Part shown: positions 1 to 5,732 of the stretch, piece after piece | Position numbering within the stretch: position 1 is the first letter of the stretch | Layout of the letters: each line of letters starts with the position of its first letter | Source: Oscillospiraceae bacterium | Lineage (GTDB): Bacteria > Bacillota > Clostridia > Oscillospirales > Oscillospiraceae | Assembly (NCBI GenBank): GCA_031280855.1 | Contig: JAITGH010000080.1 | Span: 1-8,131 of the forward strand | Length of the DNA: 8,131 nt | Direction of reading: 5' to 3' | The notes under the pieces: generated by a model | Told to the model about the DNA's origin: nothing | The model's database searches: none | What the model saw: the letters and a program-made list of their open reading frames with translations, nothing else | Translations under genes and position numbers: made by a program

Positions 1-598
1 CGGCGAACTCCCCGCTGTCCTCGTTCGACAAATGCCCGTATAGCCCTGCGATCCGCTGTTTCAGCTTGTACGGATACGCTCCGTACCACAGCATGTCTCG
101 ATCGTGATTGCTCTCCAGAAGCACGGTATCCGCTCCCAACAAAGCGCGTTTGACAATCGGTGAAACGTGCCCGAGATCAGTCGCATACCCCAGTTTTCGC
201 TTACCGTCGAAGAACGTGAATCCGACGCTTTCCGCGACGTCATGCGGCGTCTCAAACGATGTGACTTCCAGTTCTCCGATCTCAAACGTACGTCCGACCT
301 CGAGTTGCGTAACCTCGGTTACCCTATTGCGTAGCGCAACCGACCTCGCAGTACCGCCTGACGTAACGATCGGTATCTGCGGGTAACGTTTCACCAGCGT
401 CGGAAGTCCGCTGATATGATCTGTGTGCTCATGCGTCAGCAGAATCGCCGACAATTGGCAGACCGAAACCGACAGTTCCGCAAGCGACTTCTCAAGCCGC
501 CGCAACGATATTCCGGCATCCACCAATATGTAGGTACCGCCCTGCCAGACCAGGGCGGCGTTACCTCTCGATCCGCTCGCAAACGTGCGTATATTCAT
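1..598 (-). CDS. MBL-fold metallo-hydrolase, YycJ/WalJ-like (partial, C-terminus off window)
   Basis: This is the first 199 residues of a metallo-beta-lactamase-fold hydrolase; the reading frame is still open at position 1. The zinc-binding motif HEHTDH is at residues 56-61 and a further histidine is in TPHD (117-120). The later motifs ATDLGH (139-144), ESNHD (162-166) and GHLSNED (188-194) are those I associate with the YycJ/WalJ branch, whose members are about 265 residues long, so roughly a quarter is missing. In Bacillota WalJ is linked to the WalRK cell-wall regulatory system, and a nuclease-like activity has been suggested for the wider fold; the substrate is not shown here. The ATG at 598 is preceded by GAGGGG about six bases upstream. 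The gene follows murA on the same strand after 49 bases with no visible terminator, so the two are probably co-transcribed. I see no signal peptide, so it is presumably cytoplasmic. Confidence 0.9.
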   Translation of the reverse strand, partial: MNIRTFASGSRGNAALVWQGGTYILVDAGISLRRLEKSLAELSVSVCQLSAILLTHEHTDHISGLPTLVKRYPQIPIVTSGGTARSVALRNRVTEVTQLEVGRTFEIGELEVTSFETPHDVAESVGFTFFDGKRKLGYATDLGHVSPIVKRALLGADTVLLESNHDRDMLWYGAYPYKLKQRIAGLYGHLSNEDSGEFA

Positions 599-647
599 GC
601 TTGACCCCTCACGGCAGTCATAAGCTTATTTGTAACCATTGACCCAT

Positions 648-1970
648 CTAGGCGACGGACTCGCGGTGAGTCCTCAACTCGATAAGATTACGCGGCGCGT
701 CAACCACTCGAGTGATATCGGCTCCAATCTCACCAAGCTTAGCGATGATGTTCCCGTAACCGCGCTCGATATGCCATATATTGTCAAGGAGCGTAGTCCC
801 GTCCGCGCACAGTCCCGCGATAACCATTGCGGCTCCGGAGCGCAGATCAGTTGCGGCGATCGACGCGGCTTTCAGCCGTCCGACGCCCTCAATTACAGCG
901 GTTCGAGCGTCAGTGGTAATCTTCGCGCCCATGCGTTGAAGCTGATCAACATACTGGAAACGGCTATCCCAGACTGTCTCGGTTACAAAGCTTGTACCTC
1001 TCGCAAGTGTAAGCAAAGTCGCAACCTGAGGCTGCATGTCCGTTGGGAATCCGGGATACGGTCCGGTCATCACGTTAGCGCGCCGAATCGGACGTCCCTC
1101 ACGCCGCACTCGAACTGCATCGCCGAGATCCTCGATCTCGACTCCCATCTCTGACAGTTTCGAGGTTATGCAAACCAGGTGGCGCGGAATCACGTCGCGC
1201 ACAATTACATCGCCGCCGGTGCCTGCGACTAGCGCGATATATGTGCCGGCCTCGATCTGATCCGGAACGATCGTATACGAGCCGCCGCGAAGTTCATTCA
1301 CACCGTAGATGCGTATGGAGTTCGTGCCCGCGCCGCGAACCTCCGCGCCCATCGCGTTCAGACAGTTCGCGAAATCAACGATGTGAGGCTCCATCGCCGC
1401 ATTCTCAATAATCGTCAACCCCTCTGCGTAGATGGCCGCGAGTATGATATTGATCGTTGCACCAACGGATGGATAGTCAAGCAGTATTCGGGTTCCGCGG
1501 AGTCCGTCGACCGCGTTCGCGTCGATCCAGCCTCCGCCGATATCAACCTCCGCGCCCAGAGCCTCGAACCCCTTGATGTGGTAGTCAATCGGGCGAGTCC
1601 CGAAATCGCACCCGCCGGGCATCGCGACTCTCGCATGACCGAATCTGCCAAGAAGCGCTCCGAGAACGTAGTACGACGCTCTCAGCTGCCCGTAAAGCTC
1701 CTGGTCAATCGCCGCGTCCGGGTCGATGTTTCGGCAATCGATCATGTAGTCACCGTCACCGATAACGTCGATCTCTGCGCCGAGCTGCTGCAAGATCTGC
1801 AACAGAATCTCCACGTCACGCACCTGCGGCATGTTGTCTATGTGGCAAAGCCCATTGACGGTCATCGCCGCTGCAATCACCGCGACTGCGGAGTTCTTCG
1901 CGCCGCTAATTGAAAGCTCGCCGTACAGGCGATTGCCTCCAATGATACTGTACTTTCCGTATCCGTCCAA
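648..1970 (-). CDS. murA: UDP-N-acetylglucosamine 1-carboxyvinyltransferase MurA
   Basis: MurA transfers enolpyruvate from phosphoenolpyruvate to UDP-GlcNAc, the first committed step of cytoplasmic peptidoglycan precursor synthesis. Numbered from the TTG at 1970 (440 residues), the substrate-binding pair K25-N26 lies in SGAKNSA, and the catalytic, fosfomycin-target cysteine is C121 in PGGCDFGTRPID. YPSVGAT (166-172), the catalytic aspartate D311 in FPTDMQPQ and R377 in DLRSGAA are all present, so the enzyme looks intact and should be fosfomycin-sensitive at the target. The start is uncertain. A GTG at 2000 gives 450 residues with a weak GGA upstream. An ATG at 1976 sits only one base after AGAGGT. 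The TTG at 1970 has AGAGG seven bases upstream and gives the usual short N-terminus before the first strand, so I chose it. A near-consensus promoter lies at 2066-2094, giving a leader of roughly 90 bases. Family identity is very secure. Confidence 0.97.
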   Translation of the reverse strand: MDGYGKYSIIGGNRLYGELSISGAKNSAVAVIAAAMTVNGLCHIDNMPQVRDVEILLQILQQLGAEIDVIGDGDYMIDCRNIDPDAAIDQELYGQLRASYYVLGALLGRFGHARVAMPGGCDFGTRPIDYHIKGFEALGAEVDIGGGWIDANAVDGLRGTRILLDYPSVGATINIILAAIYAEGLTIIENAAMEPHIVDFANCLNAMGAEVRGAGTNSIRIYGVNELRGGSYTIVPDQIEAGTYIALVAGTGGDVIVRDVIPRHLVCITSKLSEMGVEIEDLGDAVRVRREGRPIRRANVMTGPYPGFPTDMQPQVATLLTLARGTSFVTETVWDSRFQYVDQLQRMGAKITTDARTAVIEGVGRLKAASIAATDLRSGAAMVIAGLCADGTTLLDNIWHIERGYGNIIAKLGEIGADITRVVDAPRNLIELRTHRESVA

Positions 1971-2065
1971 AATCATACCTCTGCAAATGTGCTGTTGCAC
2001 ACTTAGTTTTCCACGTTACGACCAAGATATGCGAACATGCGAACCCTTTGACATAACGTGCTTGT

Positions 2066-2094
2066 ATTATAACACAAACCGAACCGAATGTAAA
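2066..2094 (-). promoter_or_regulatory. Sigma-A/sigma-70 type promoter of murA
   Basis: Read on the minus strand, TTTACA (2094-2089) is followed after exactly 17 bases by TATAAT (2071-2066), with TGTG directly before the last spacer base as an extended -10. Transcription would start near 2059, about 90 bases before the preferred murA start. The block GGTTTGTGTTAT across the spacer and -10 recurs in the same register in the dehydrogenase promoter at 5647-5675. Confidence 0.85.
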
Positions 2095-2230
2095 GAGTTT
2101 TTTTGCAATTTCTTGAAATATTTTTGTAAAATAATGTTGAGTGGGCTCACAGCCGCTCGAACGGGCGTTATGGTTGACGTCGGGATTGGTTGACAAATCG
2201 TTATGCATCAGGCAATCCCCCTTTAGTATT

Positions 2231-2391
2231 ATCGTAACATTTCGGTAACACTTTACCCCCGGCAGCAGATTTCCCTCGCACATGGCGCATTTTCAACGGC
2301 TCAACAGCGCGGGCTCGAGTCTCCCTTGAGTCAAGCAGATCCGCCAATACATCGTGGATTACACGACATAACGCTCCTGATATCGTAACAT
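2231..2391 (+). repeat. Repeated ATCGTAACAT / GTAACA motifs
   Basis: The 10-mer ATCGTAACAT occurs at 2231-2240 and again at 2382-2391 in the same orientation. A further GTAACA at 2245-2250 sits 11 bases after the one at 2234-2239, about one helical turn. A short hairpin GGTAA-cact-TTACC overlaps it at 2244-2257. These may be binding sites for an unknown regulator upstream of murA, or chance in AT-rich DNA. Confidence 0.3.
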
Positions 2392-2394
2392 AAT

Positions 2395-2424
2395 GCAACC
2401 GACGATAATCGCATCGCCGGTCGC
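2395..2424 (-). other. 12-bp stem-loop downstream of the FMN reductase-like gene
   Basis: On the minus strand, GCGACCGGCGAT (2424-2413), a six-base loop and ATCGTCGGTTGC (2406-2395) pair over all 12 positions. Two of the pairs are G-U wobbles that would be mismatches in a plus-strand transcript. That supports an RNA structure in the leftward transcript, starting 28 bases after the flavoprotein stop. There is no U-tract after it, so it is not a canonical intrinsic terminator. It could be a 3' stabiliser, a weak or Rho-assisted terminator, or a processing site. Confidence 0.5.
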
Positions 2425-2452
2425 AAACTGCAAACTACATTAACACTGAGCC

Positions 2453-3007
2453 TCAAAACCGAGTAAAGTACTCGCCCTTTACCATTCTCGCCGCCGCATC
2501 TTCGATCAGCTTCAATGCGGGCTCGCGGTTGAACCGCGTCACGCCGATGCGCTCCTGAGCGATCGCGCCTACCGCTCGGCACCAGCTTTCCATCTCCGTA
2601 AGACACGTCGCGGTACCGTTACCGGAACCTCCGGCAGCCGCGATCAAGTCAAATTGCTTGCCGGACGCTGCGCTCCCCTCGTGGTTAAACGCCTCGCAGC
2701 GACGGAATCGATCGAGGAAGTACTTCATGCGTTCCGCCGGCTGCCCGAAATACACCGGCGTGACAAGGAATACTCCTTGACACTCGCGAAGCTTCGCTTG
2801 CAATTCCGGCAACACATCGCCAATGACGCATTTAGAGGTATCGCGGCAACTCCCCCATCCGTTGCCGCAGACCCGACACGGCTCCAGTGCCTTGATGTCG
2901 TAAAGCTCCGCTTGACCTCCCGCTTGCTTTACCCCGTCCAGCGCGGCTTTACCGCACGCCGCCGTCAATCCGTCGCTGTTCGGACTCGCTGTGATGACAA
3001 TGTACAT
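2453..3007 (-). CDS. Flavodoxin-family / NADPH-dependent FMN reductase-like protein
   Basis: This is a 184-residue flavodoxin-fold protein, expected to bind FMN and carry out NAD(P)H-dependent reduction of flavin, quinone, iron or an unknown acceptor in the cytoplasm. Residues 1-6 form the first beta strand, and SPNSDGLT (8-15) is the FMN phosphate loop. TPVYFGQP (83-90) and AAGGSGNG (124-131) match the second and third flavin-contacting loops of the family. Residues C44, C47, C54 and C60 form a CX2CX6CX5C pattern just where iron-sulfur flavoproteins carry a compact cysteine motif, so either a metal site or an active-site disulfide is possible; I cannot tell which. The start is the ATG at 3007, with a perfect GGAGG six bases upstream; an upstream in-frame extension has no such site. 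It follows the short-chain dehydrogenase after 60 bases on the same strand with no terminator, so it is probably co-transcribed with it. The substrate is unknown. Confidence 0.88.
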   Translation of the reverse strand: MYIVITASPNSDGLTAACGKAALDGVKQAGGQAELYDIKALEPCRVCGNGWGSCRDTSKCVIGDVLPELQAKLRECQGVFLVTPVYFGQPAERMKYFLDRFRRCEAFNHEGSAASGKQFDLIAAAGGSGNGTATCLTEMESWCRAVGAIAQERIGVTRFNREPALKLIEDAAARMVKGEYFTRF

Positions 3008-3067
3008 AATATGCCTCCATATTCTGATTTGGGTTAACAGTTCCATTCACGTACACCAACAACAGAG

Positions 3068-3865
3068 TTAGATTACCGTCGCAAACCCGCCGTCCACATT
3101 GATGTCCGCACCATTCAAATAGTCGCTTGCGCGACTTGCGAGGAACACCGCCGCGCCCATTAAATCGCCGGGGTTCCCCCATCTTCCCGCGCTAATCCTA
3201 CCCGTAATGTGATCGTAGAACGCCTTGTCAGAGCTTACCGCAGCGTTCACGTCGGTCTCGAAGAATCCCGGGCAAATGCAGTTGCACTGAACGTTATACC
3301 GCCCGAGCTCATTCGCGAACGATTTCGTAATCCCCAGCACTCCGTGCTTCGCGGTAACATAGCTCGGGCACTTCGCATCGGCGGTGTAAGTCAACGCGCT
3401 TCCAATATTGATGATCTTACCGCTGCCCTGCTTCACCATGATCTTCGCGGCATCGTGCGCCATGTAGTACACCACTTTCAGGTTTAGCTCCACGACCTCC
3501 GAGAACTTCTCATCAGGAAACTCGAGGAAATCCCGGAAGTGGTTCGTCGCGGCATTGTTCACGAGTATATCGACCGTGCCGAACTGCTTGACGCACGCAT
3601 CCAGCGCGGCTTTACGATCCCCCGGCTTCGATAAGTCGCCTTGAATGGCGCCGAACTTTACGCCCTCAGACTCCACGAGCATCCGCGCATCATCGGCGGA
3701 GTGCGCATGATGCGTCACGAAAACGTTCGCCCCGGCCTTTGCAAACGCGACCGCGTAACCTAGCCCGAGCCCCTTGTTCCCACCGGTTATTAGTGCTACT
3801 TTCCCGTCCAATCGGAACCAATCCATCGAGAACGCTTTAATCGAATCAACGAACCCTTTGTTCAT
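3068..3865 (-). CDS. Short-chain dehydrogenase/reductase (KduD/gluconate 5-dehydrogenase-like)
   Basis: This is a 265-residue classical SDR, the usual length, expected to act as a soluble tetramer oxidising or reducing a hydroxyl/keto group with NAD(P). The cofactor loop TGGNKGLG is at 27-34, NNAA at 103-106, the active-site Asn at N128, Ser at S156, Tyr at Y169 and Lys at K173 (the YxxxK pattern), and PG at 199-200. The opening DWFRLDGKVALITGG and the closing NGADINVDGG resemble sugar-acid dehydrogenases such as 2-deoxy-gluconate 3-dehydrogenase or gluconate 5-dehydrogenase. SDR specificity is hard to read, so this is a leaning only. The ATG at 3865 has AAGGAG seven bases upstream. Upstream, CTGACA and CATAAT are 19 bases apart on the minus strand, a poor promoter, so the gene may also be read from the carbonic anhydrase or dehydrogenase transcripts. 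Its pairing with a medium-chain dehydrogenase 0.7 kb away suggests a two-step polyol or sugar-acid conversion, which is inference. Confidence 0.93.
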   Translation of the reverse strand: MNKGFVDSIKAFSMDWFRLDGKVALITGGNKGLGLGYAVAFAKAGANVFVTHHAHSADDARMLVESEGVKFGAIQGDLSKPGDRKAALDACVKQFGTVDILVNNAATNHFRDFLEFPDEKFSEVVELNLKVVYYMAHDAAKIMVKQGSGKIINIGSALTYTADAKCPSYVTAKHGVLGITKSFANELGRYNVQCNCICPGFFETDVNAAVSSDKAFYDHITGRISAGRWGNPGDLMGAAVFLASRASDYLNGADINVDGGFATVI

Positions 3866-3877
3866 AACGCCTCTCCT

Positions 3878-3888
3878 TATGTAAAGTG
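3878..3888 (+). repeat. 11-bp repeat TATGTAAAGTG, copy 1
   Basis: TATGTAAAGTG here touches the ribosome binding site of the short-chain dehydrogenase and is repeated exactly at 4504-4514, upstream of the carbonic anhydrase. On the coding (minus) strand both read CACTTTACATA. The core CTTTACAT also contains the murA -35 at 2088-2095. Confidence 0.45.
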
Positions 3889-3911
3889 ATTATGGTTTAC
3901 ACTATGTTCCG

Positions 3912-3954
3912 GGTGTCAGTGTTTGTCGCTTGACACTCAACTTTAGGTGTCAAG
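3912..3954. repeat. Three GTGTCA half-sites, including a perfect 8-bp inverted repeat over the carbonic anhydrase stop codon
   Basis: CTTGACAC (3929-3936) and GTGTCAAG (3947-3954) are perfect reverse complements around a 10-base spacer that contains the carbonic anhydrase TAA stop (minus strand, 3945-3943). A third, nearly identical half-site, GGTGTCAG (3912-3919), lies 9 bases to the left. The arrangement looks like a multi-site operator upstream of the short-chain dehydrogenase, or a 3'-end hairpin of the carbonic anhydrase mRNA. No U-tract follows on the minus strand. Confidence 0.5.
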
Positions 3955-4476
3955 TATTTTTACTTTGCCGGTTTCGATGTCATAGATCGCACCAACGATT
4001 CGCACCTCGCGAAGTTCCTCGCTTTCACGCAACCGAGCGATCGAGTTCCGCACATTCGCCTGAACCGCACCCGCTTCCGTATCCTCGTGCTTGATCGCCT
4101 CCGCAATCTCGCTGACGATCGCGCCGAGCGATTTCGGAGCGTGAGCGTGTGACTCGCCGGAGCGCAGCTCCAGCGCAGCTCCAACCGCGCCGCAATGCGA
4201 GTGCCCCATCACAAGCACGAGCTTCGCCCCGAGATGCCCGACAGCGTACTCGACCGTTCCGCGCTCATAATCGCCCACAACGTTACCGGCGGTTCGCACG
4301 ACGAACAGCTCGCCAAGTCCCGCGCTGAAAATATGCTCCGGCGGAACGCGACTATCCGAGCACGTCACGACGACCGCATACGGTCTCTGCCCGTTAACCG
4401 ACGTATCGTGCCGAACCTGTGCGTATACGTCGTCCGCAGCCAGATAGTCGAGGTTCCCCTCAATCAGTTTCTCCAT
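3943..4476 (-). CDS. Beta-class carbonic anhydrase
   Basis: This is a 177-residue beta-carbonic anhydrase, expected to interconvert CO2 and bicarbonate in the cytoplasm. The zinc ligands are C39 in CSDSRVPPE, H92 and C95 in GHSHCGA. The D41-R43 dyad that gates the active site is intact, so the enzyme should be catalytically competent. TAGNVV (62-67) is also characteristic. The length fits the short prokaryotic beta-class subgroup. The start is the ATG at 4476, with GGGAG five bases upstream; a TTG at 4488 would make the protein four residues longer but would overlap the ribosome binding site. The gene sits between a medium-chain and a short-chain dehydrogenase on the same strand, 74 bases after the former and 77 before the latter. 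Its stop codon lies inside an inverted repeat. A role in supplying bicarbonate for carboxylations or in pH balance is likely, but no partner is visible here. Confidence 0.95.
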   Translation of the reverse strand: MEKLIEGNLDYLAADDVYAQVRHDTSVNGQRPYAVVVTCSDSRVPPEHIFSAGLGELFVVRTAGNVVGDYERGTVEYAVGHLGAKLVLVMGHSHCGAVGAALELRSGESHAHAPKSLGAIVSEIAEAIKHEDTEAGAVQANVRNSIARLRESEELREVRIVGAIYDIETGKVKILDT

Positions 4477-4499
4477 AACATCTCCCAAAATGGTATAAT

Positions 4500-4529
4500 T
4501 TTATATGTAAAGTGGTTTCGCTTGCGCAA
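4500..4529 (-). promoter_or_regulatory. Weak candidate promoter of the carbonic anhydrase
   Basis: On the minus strand, TTGCGC (4529-4524) is followed after 18 bases by TATAAA (4505-4500), about 24 bases before the ATG. Both hexamers depart from consensus. The -35 lies inside the palindrome CTTGCGCAAG, which would suit control by a repressor. Confidence 0.35.
4504..4514 (+). repeat. 11-bp repeat TATGTAAAGTG, copy 2
   Basis: This is an exact second copy of the element at 3878-3888, here inside the spacer of the candidate carbonic anhydrase promoter. Two identical 11-mers, each in the short gap 5' of a gene on the same strand, suggest a shared control element or a small duplicated sequence. 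Confidence 0.45.
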
Positions 4530-4530
4530 G
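4521..4530. repeat. Perfect 10-bp palindrome CTTGCGCAAG
   Basis: This is an uninterrupted palindrome in the gap between the medium-chain dehydrogenase stop and the carbonic anhydrase. The centre is too tight for a normal RNA hairpin, so a dimeric DNA-binding protein is the likelier reader. It covers the candidate carbonic anhydrase -35. Confidence 0.4.
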
Positions 4531-4550
4531 TTCAACCGCGTCAAGTGATA

Positions 4551-5612
4551 CTACTTGTCAGCAAGATCCGCATTGCACAGCACCAGAATCTTCACATGCT
4601 TACCGCTAACCTGAGCCTCGAACGCCGCCTCACTCTCGTCGATTCCGTACACCACGCTTGTGAACGGCTCCAAGTCCATCCGCGGCAGCAACTGCATCGC
4701 CCGTGGGAACGCGTATGGCGAGATGTACGTCCCGGTTATTGTCAACTCGTTTCGGTAGCAGTACGTGTACAGGTTCAGCGGTAAGTCATAATCGTTCGGG
4801 AACATCGCCGACAGACACAAAATTCCGCCCTTTGCGGTGATTCGCGGCAACATCGGTGCGGCGGATCTCGCGCCGGAAACGTCGAGCACGACATCATAGC
4901 CAAGCCCGTCGGTAATGCGCATCGCGGCGGCGTATACGTCCTCACGCACCGGATCGATCAAGAAATCTGCACCGAATCTTTTCGCAAGCTGCCGCCGTTC
5001 CTCAATCGGCTCCGACACGGTAAGTGCGGTCGCGCCCATCATTTTCAACGCTTGAATCGCAAGCAGTCCGATCGGTCCGCCCCCGGATACGAGGACTCGC
5101 ATACCGATTTTCGGTGCAATCTTGTCCATGAACCGCACAATCACGGACGTCGGCTCTGTAAGGCAACCTTGCTTTAGTGTCACCTCATCGGGAAGCTTGA
5201 ACACTTGCGACTCGTGCCACACCAGGTACTCACTGAACCCGGGACGATTCGACTCGTCCGCGTGCTCGCAAAACTGCTCCTGCCCATTGCGGCAGTAGTA
5301 ACACGTGCCGCAGAATCGGAGGAAGTTCCCCGCAACCCGGTCGCCAAGCTTCAAACCTTTACGCGTCGCACGCTCACCGAGCTCAACAATCACGCCGCTG
5401 ACCTCATGCCCCAGTCCGAACGGCGGAGTGTTCCCGAACGCGCCCTCGATATTATGCGGATCCGAGCCGCAAATCGAGCAATACGCCACCTTGATCTTCA
5501 CGTCCTCCGCTCCAACGGGATCCTCCGGGATTTCCAAAGTCGCAACGCGTCCGCGCTTCGACTCATCCGGGTCTGTCAATGAACCGAGCTTTACACAATG
5601 GATCGATTTCAT
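4551..5612 (-). CDS. Zinc-dependent medium-chain alcohol/polyol dehydrogenase
   Basis: This is a 353-residue member of the zinc medium-chain dehydrogenase family, which includes sorbitol, threonine and alcohol dehydrogenases. The catalytic zinc ligands are C48 in ICGSD, H69-E70 in GLGHEVSG and probably E153 in TEP. The structural zinc is held by C101, C104, C107 and C115. The Rossmann loop SGGGPIGL (176-183) follows, and E201 at the end of the next strand favours NAD over NADP. The E153 pattern and spacing lean towards a polyol dehydrogenase, but the substrate cannot be fixed from sequence. The start is the ATG at 5612, with AGGAG eight bases upstream; a longer in-frame extension would overlap the promoter and has no ribosome binding site. 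A strong promoter at 5647-5675 serves it. It heads the leftward run of redox genes and is divergent from the split-barrel flavoprotein gene, with a Rex-like site between them. Confidence 0.93.
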   Translation of the reverse strand: MKSIHCVKLGSLTDPDESKRGRVATLEIPEDPVGAEDVKIKVAYCSICGSDPHNIEGAFGNTPPFGLGHEVSGVIVELGERATRKGLKLGDRVAGNFLRFCGTCYYCRNGQEQFCEHADESNRPGFSEYLVWHESQVFKLPDEVTLKQGCLTEPTSVIVRFMDKIAPKIGMRVLVSGGGPIGLLAIQALKMMGATALTVSEPIEERRQLAKRFGADFLIDPVREDVYAAAMRITDGLGYDVVLDVSGARSAAPMLPRITAKGGILCLSAMFPNDYDLPLNLYTYCYRNELTITGTYISPYAFPRAMQLLPRMDLEPFTSVVYGIDESEAAFEAQVSGKHVKILVLCNADLADK

Positions 5613-5646
5613 TAAACGCACTCCTATCCGGGTATAGTATACCTTT

Positions 5647-5675
5647 ATAATAACACAAACCCAAGACAATGTCAA
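5647..5675 (-). promoter_or_regulatory. Promoter of the medium-chain dehydrogenase
   Basis: On the minus strand, a perfect TTGACA (5675-5670), a spacer of exactly 17 bases and TATTAT (5652-5647) form a strong housekeeping-type promoter with TGTG in the extended -10 position. The predicted transcript starts near 5640, about 28 bases before the ATG. Confidence 0.85.
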
Positions 5676-5706
5676 TCACATTTCTCAACGCTAACGATAA
5701 GCATTA

Positions 5707-5724
5707 CTGTTAATAAATTTACAA
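5707..5724. promoter_or_regulatory. Rex-operator-like palindrome between divergent genes
   Basis: CTGTTAA-TAAA-TTTACAA matches 12 of 14 defined positions of the TTGTTAA-N4-TTAACAA site that I recall for the redox repressor Rex in Clostridia. It lies in the AT-rich gap between the medium-chain dehydrogenase and flavoprotein promoters, 31 bases from the -35 of the former and 8 from that of the latter. Rex senses the NADH/NAD ratio and often controls alcohol dehydrogenases. The site does not overlap either core promoter, and AT-rich DNA gives chance matches. Confidence 0.35.
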
Positions 5725-5732
5725 AATATCTA

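Larger units (their letters stand above)
2001..2452. other. Gene-free stretch between the FMN reductase-like gene and murA
   Basis: These 452 bases hold no convincing gene on either strand. Going leftwards from the flavoprotein stop, they contain a tandem 7-mer (GCAAACT twice, 2423-2436) overlapping a 12-bp stem-loop (2395-2424), repeated ATCGTAACAT motifs, an AT-rich stretch at about 2095-2145 and the murA promoter. A 12-codon ORF (2369-2331, after AGGAG) and a longer ORF starting at 2208 after a G-rich stretch are present, but neither has recognisable features. No T-box, tRNA-like or riboswitch core that I could identify is present. Confidence 0.6.

Noticed and set aside
639..1913. Plus-strand ORFs opposite murA
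   Set aside because: They are antisense shadows of a GC-rich gene, lacking ribosome binding sites and recognisable motifs.
648..1970. A fosfomycin-resistant MurA variant
   Set aside because: The target cysteine is present in the PGGCDFGTRP motif, so there is no sign of the Cys-to-Asp form.
1906..2208. A minus-strand 100-codon ORF from the ATG at 2208, with a G-rich stretch upstream
   Set aside because: It runs through the murA promoter and on into murA in another frame, and its protein has no family features. The G-rich stretch alone is not enough.
2331..2369. A 12-codon minus-strand ORF with AGGAG four bases upstream
   Set aside because: It is too short to test. It has no run of regulatory codons as in leader peptides and no attenuator pair next to it.
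3929..3960. A plus-strand intrinsic terminator look-alike (8-bp stem followed by TATTTT)
   Set aside because: No plus-strand gene lies upstream. On the minus strand, where the genes are, no U-tract follows, so I describe it only as an inverted repeat.
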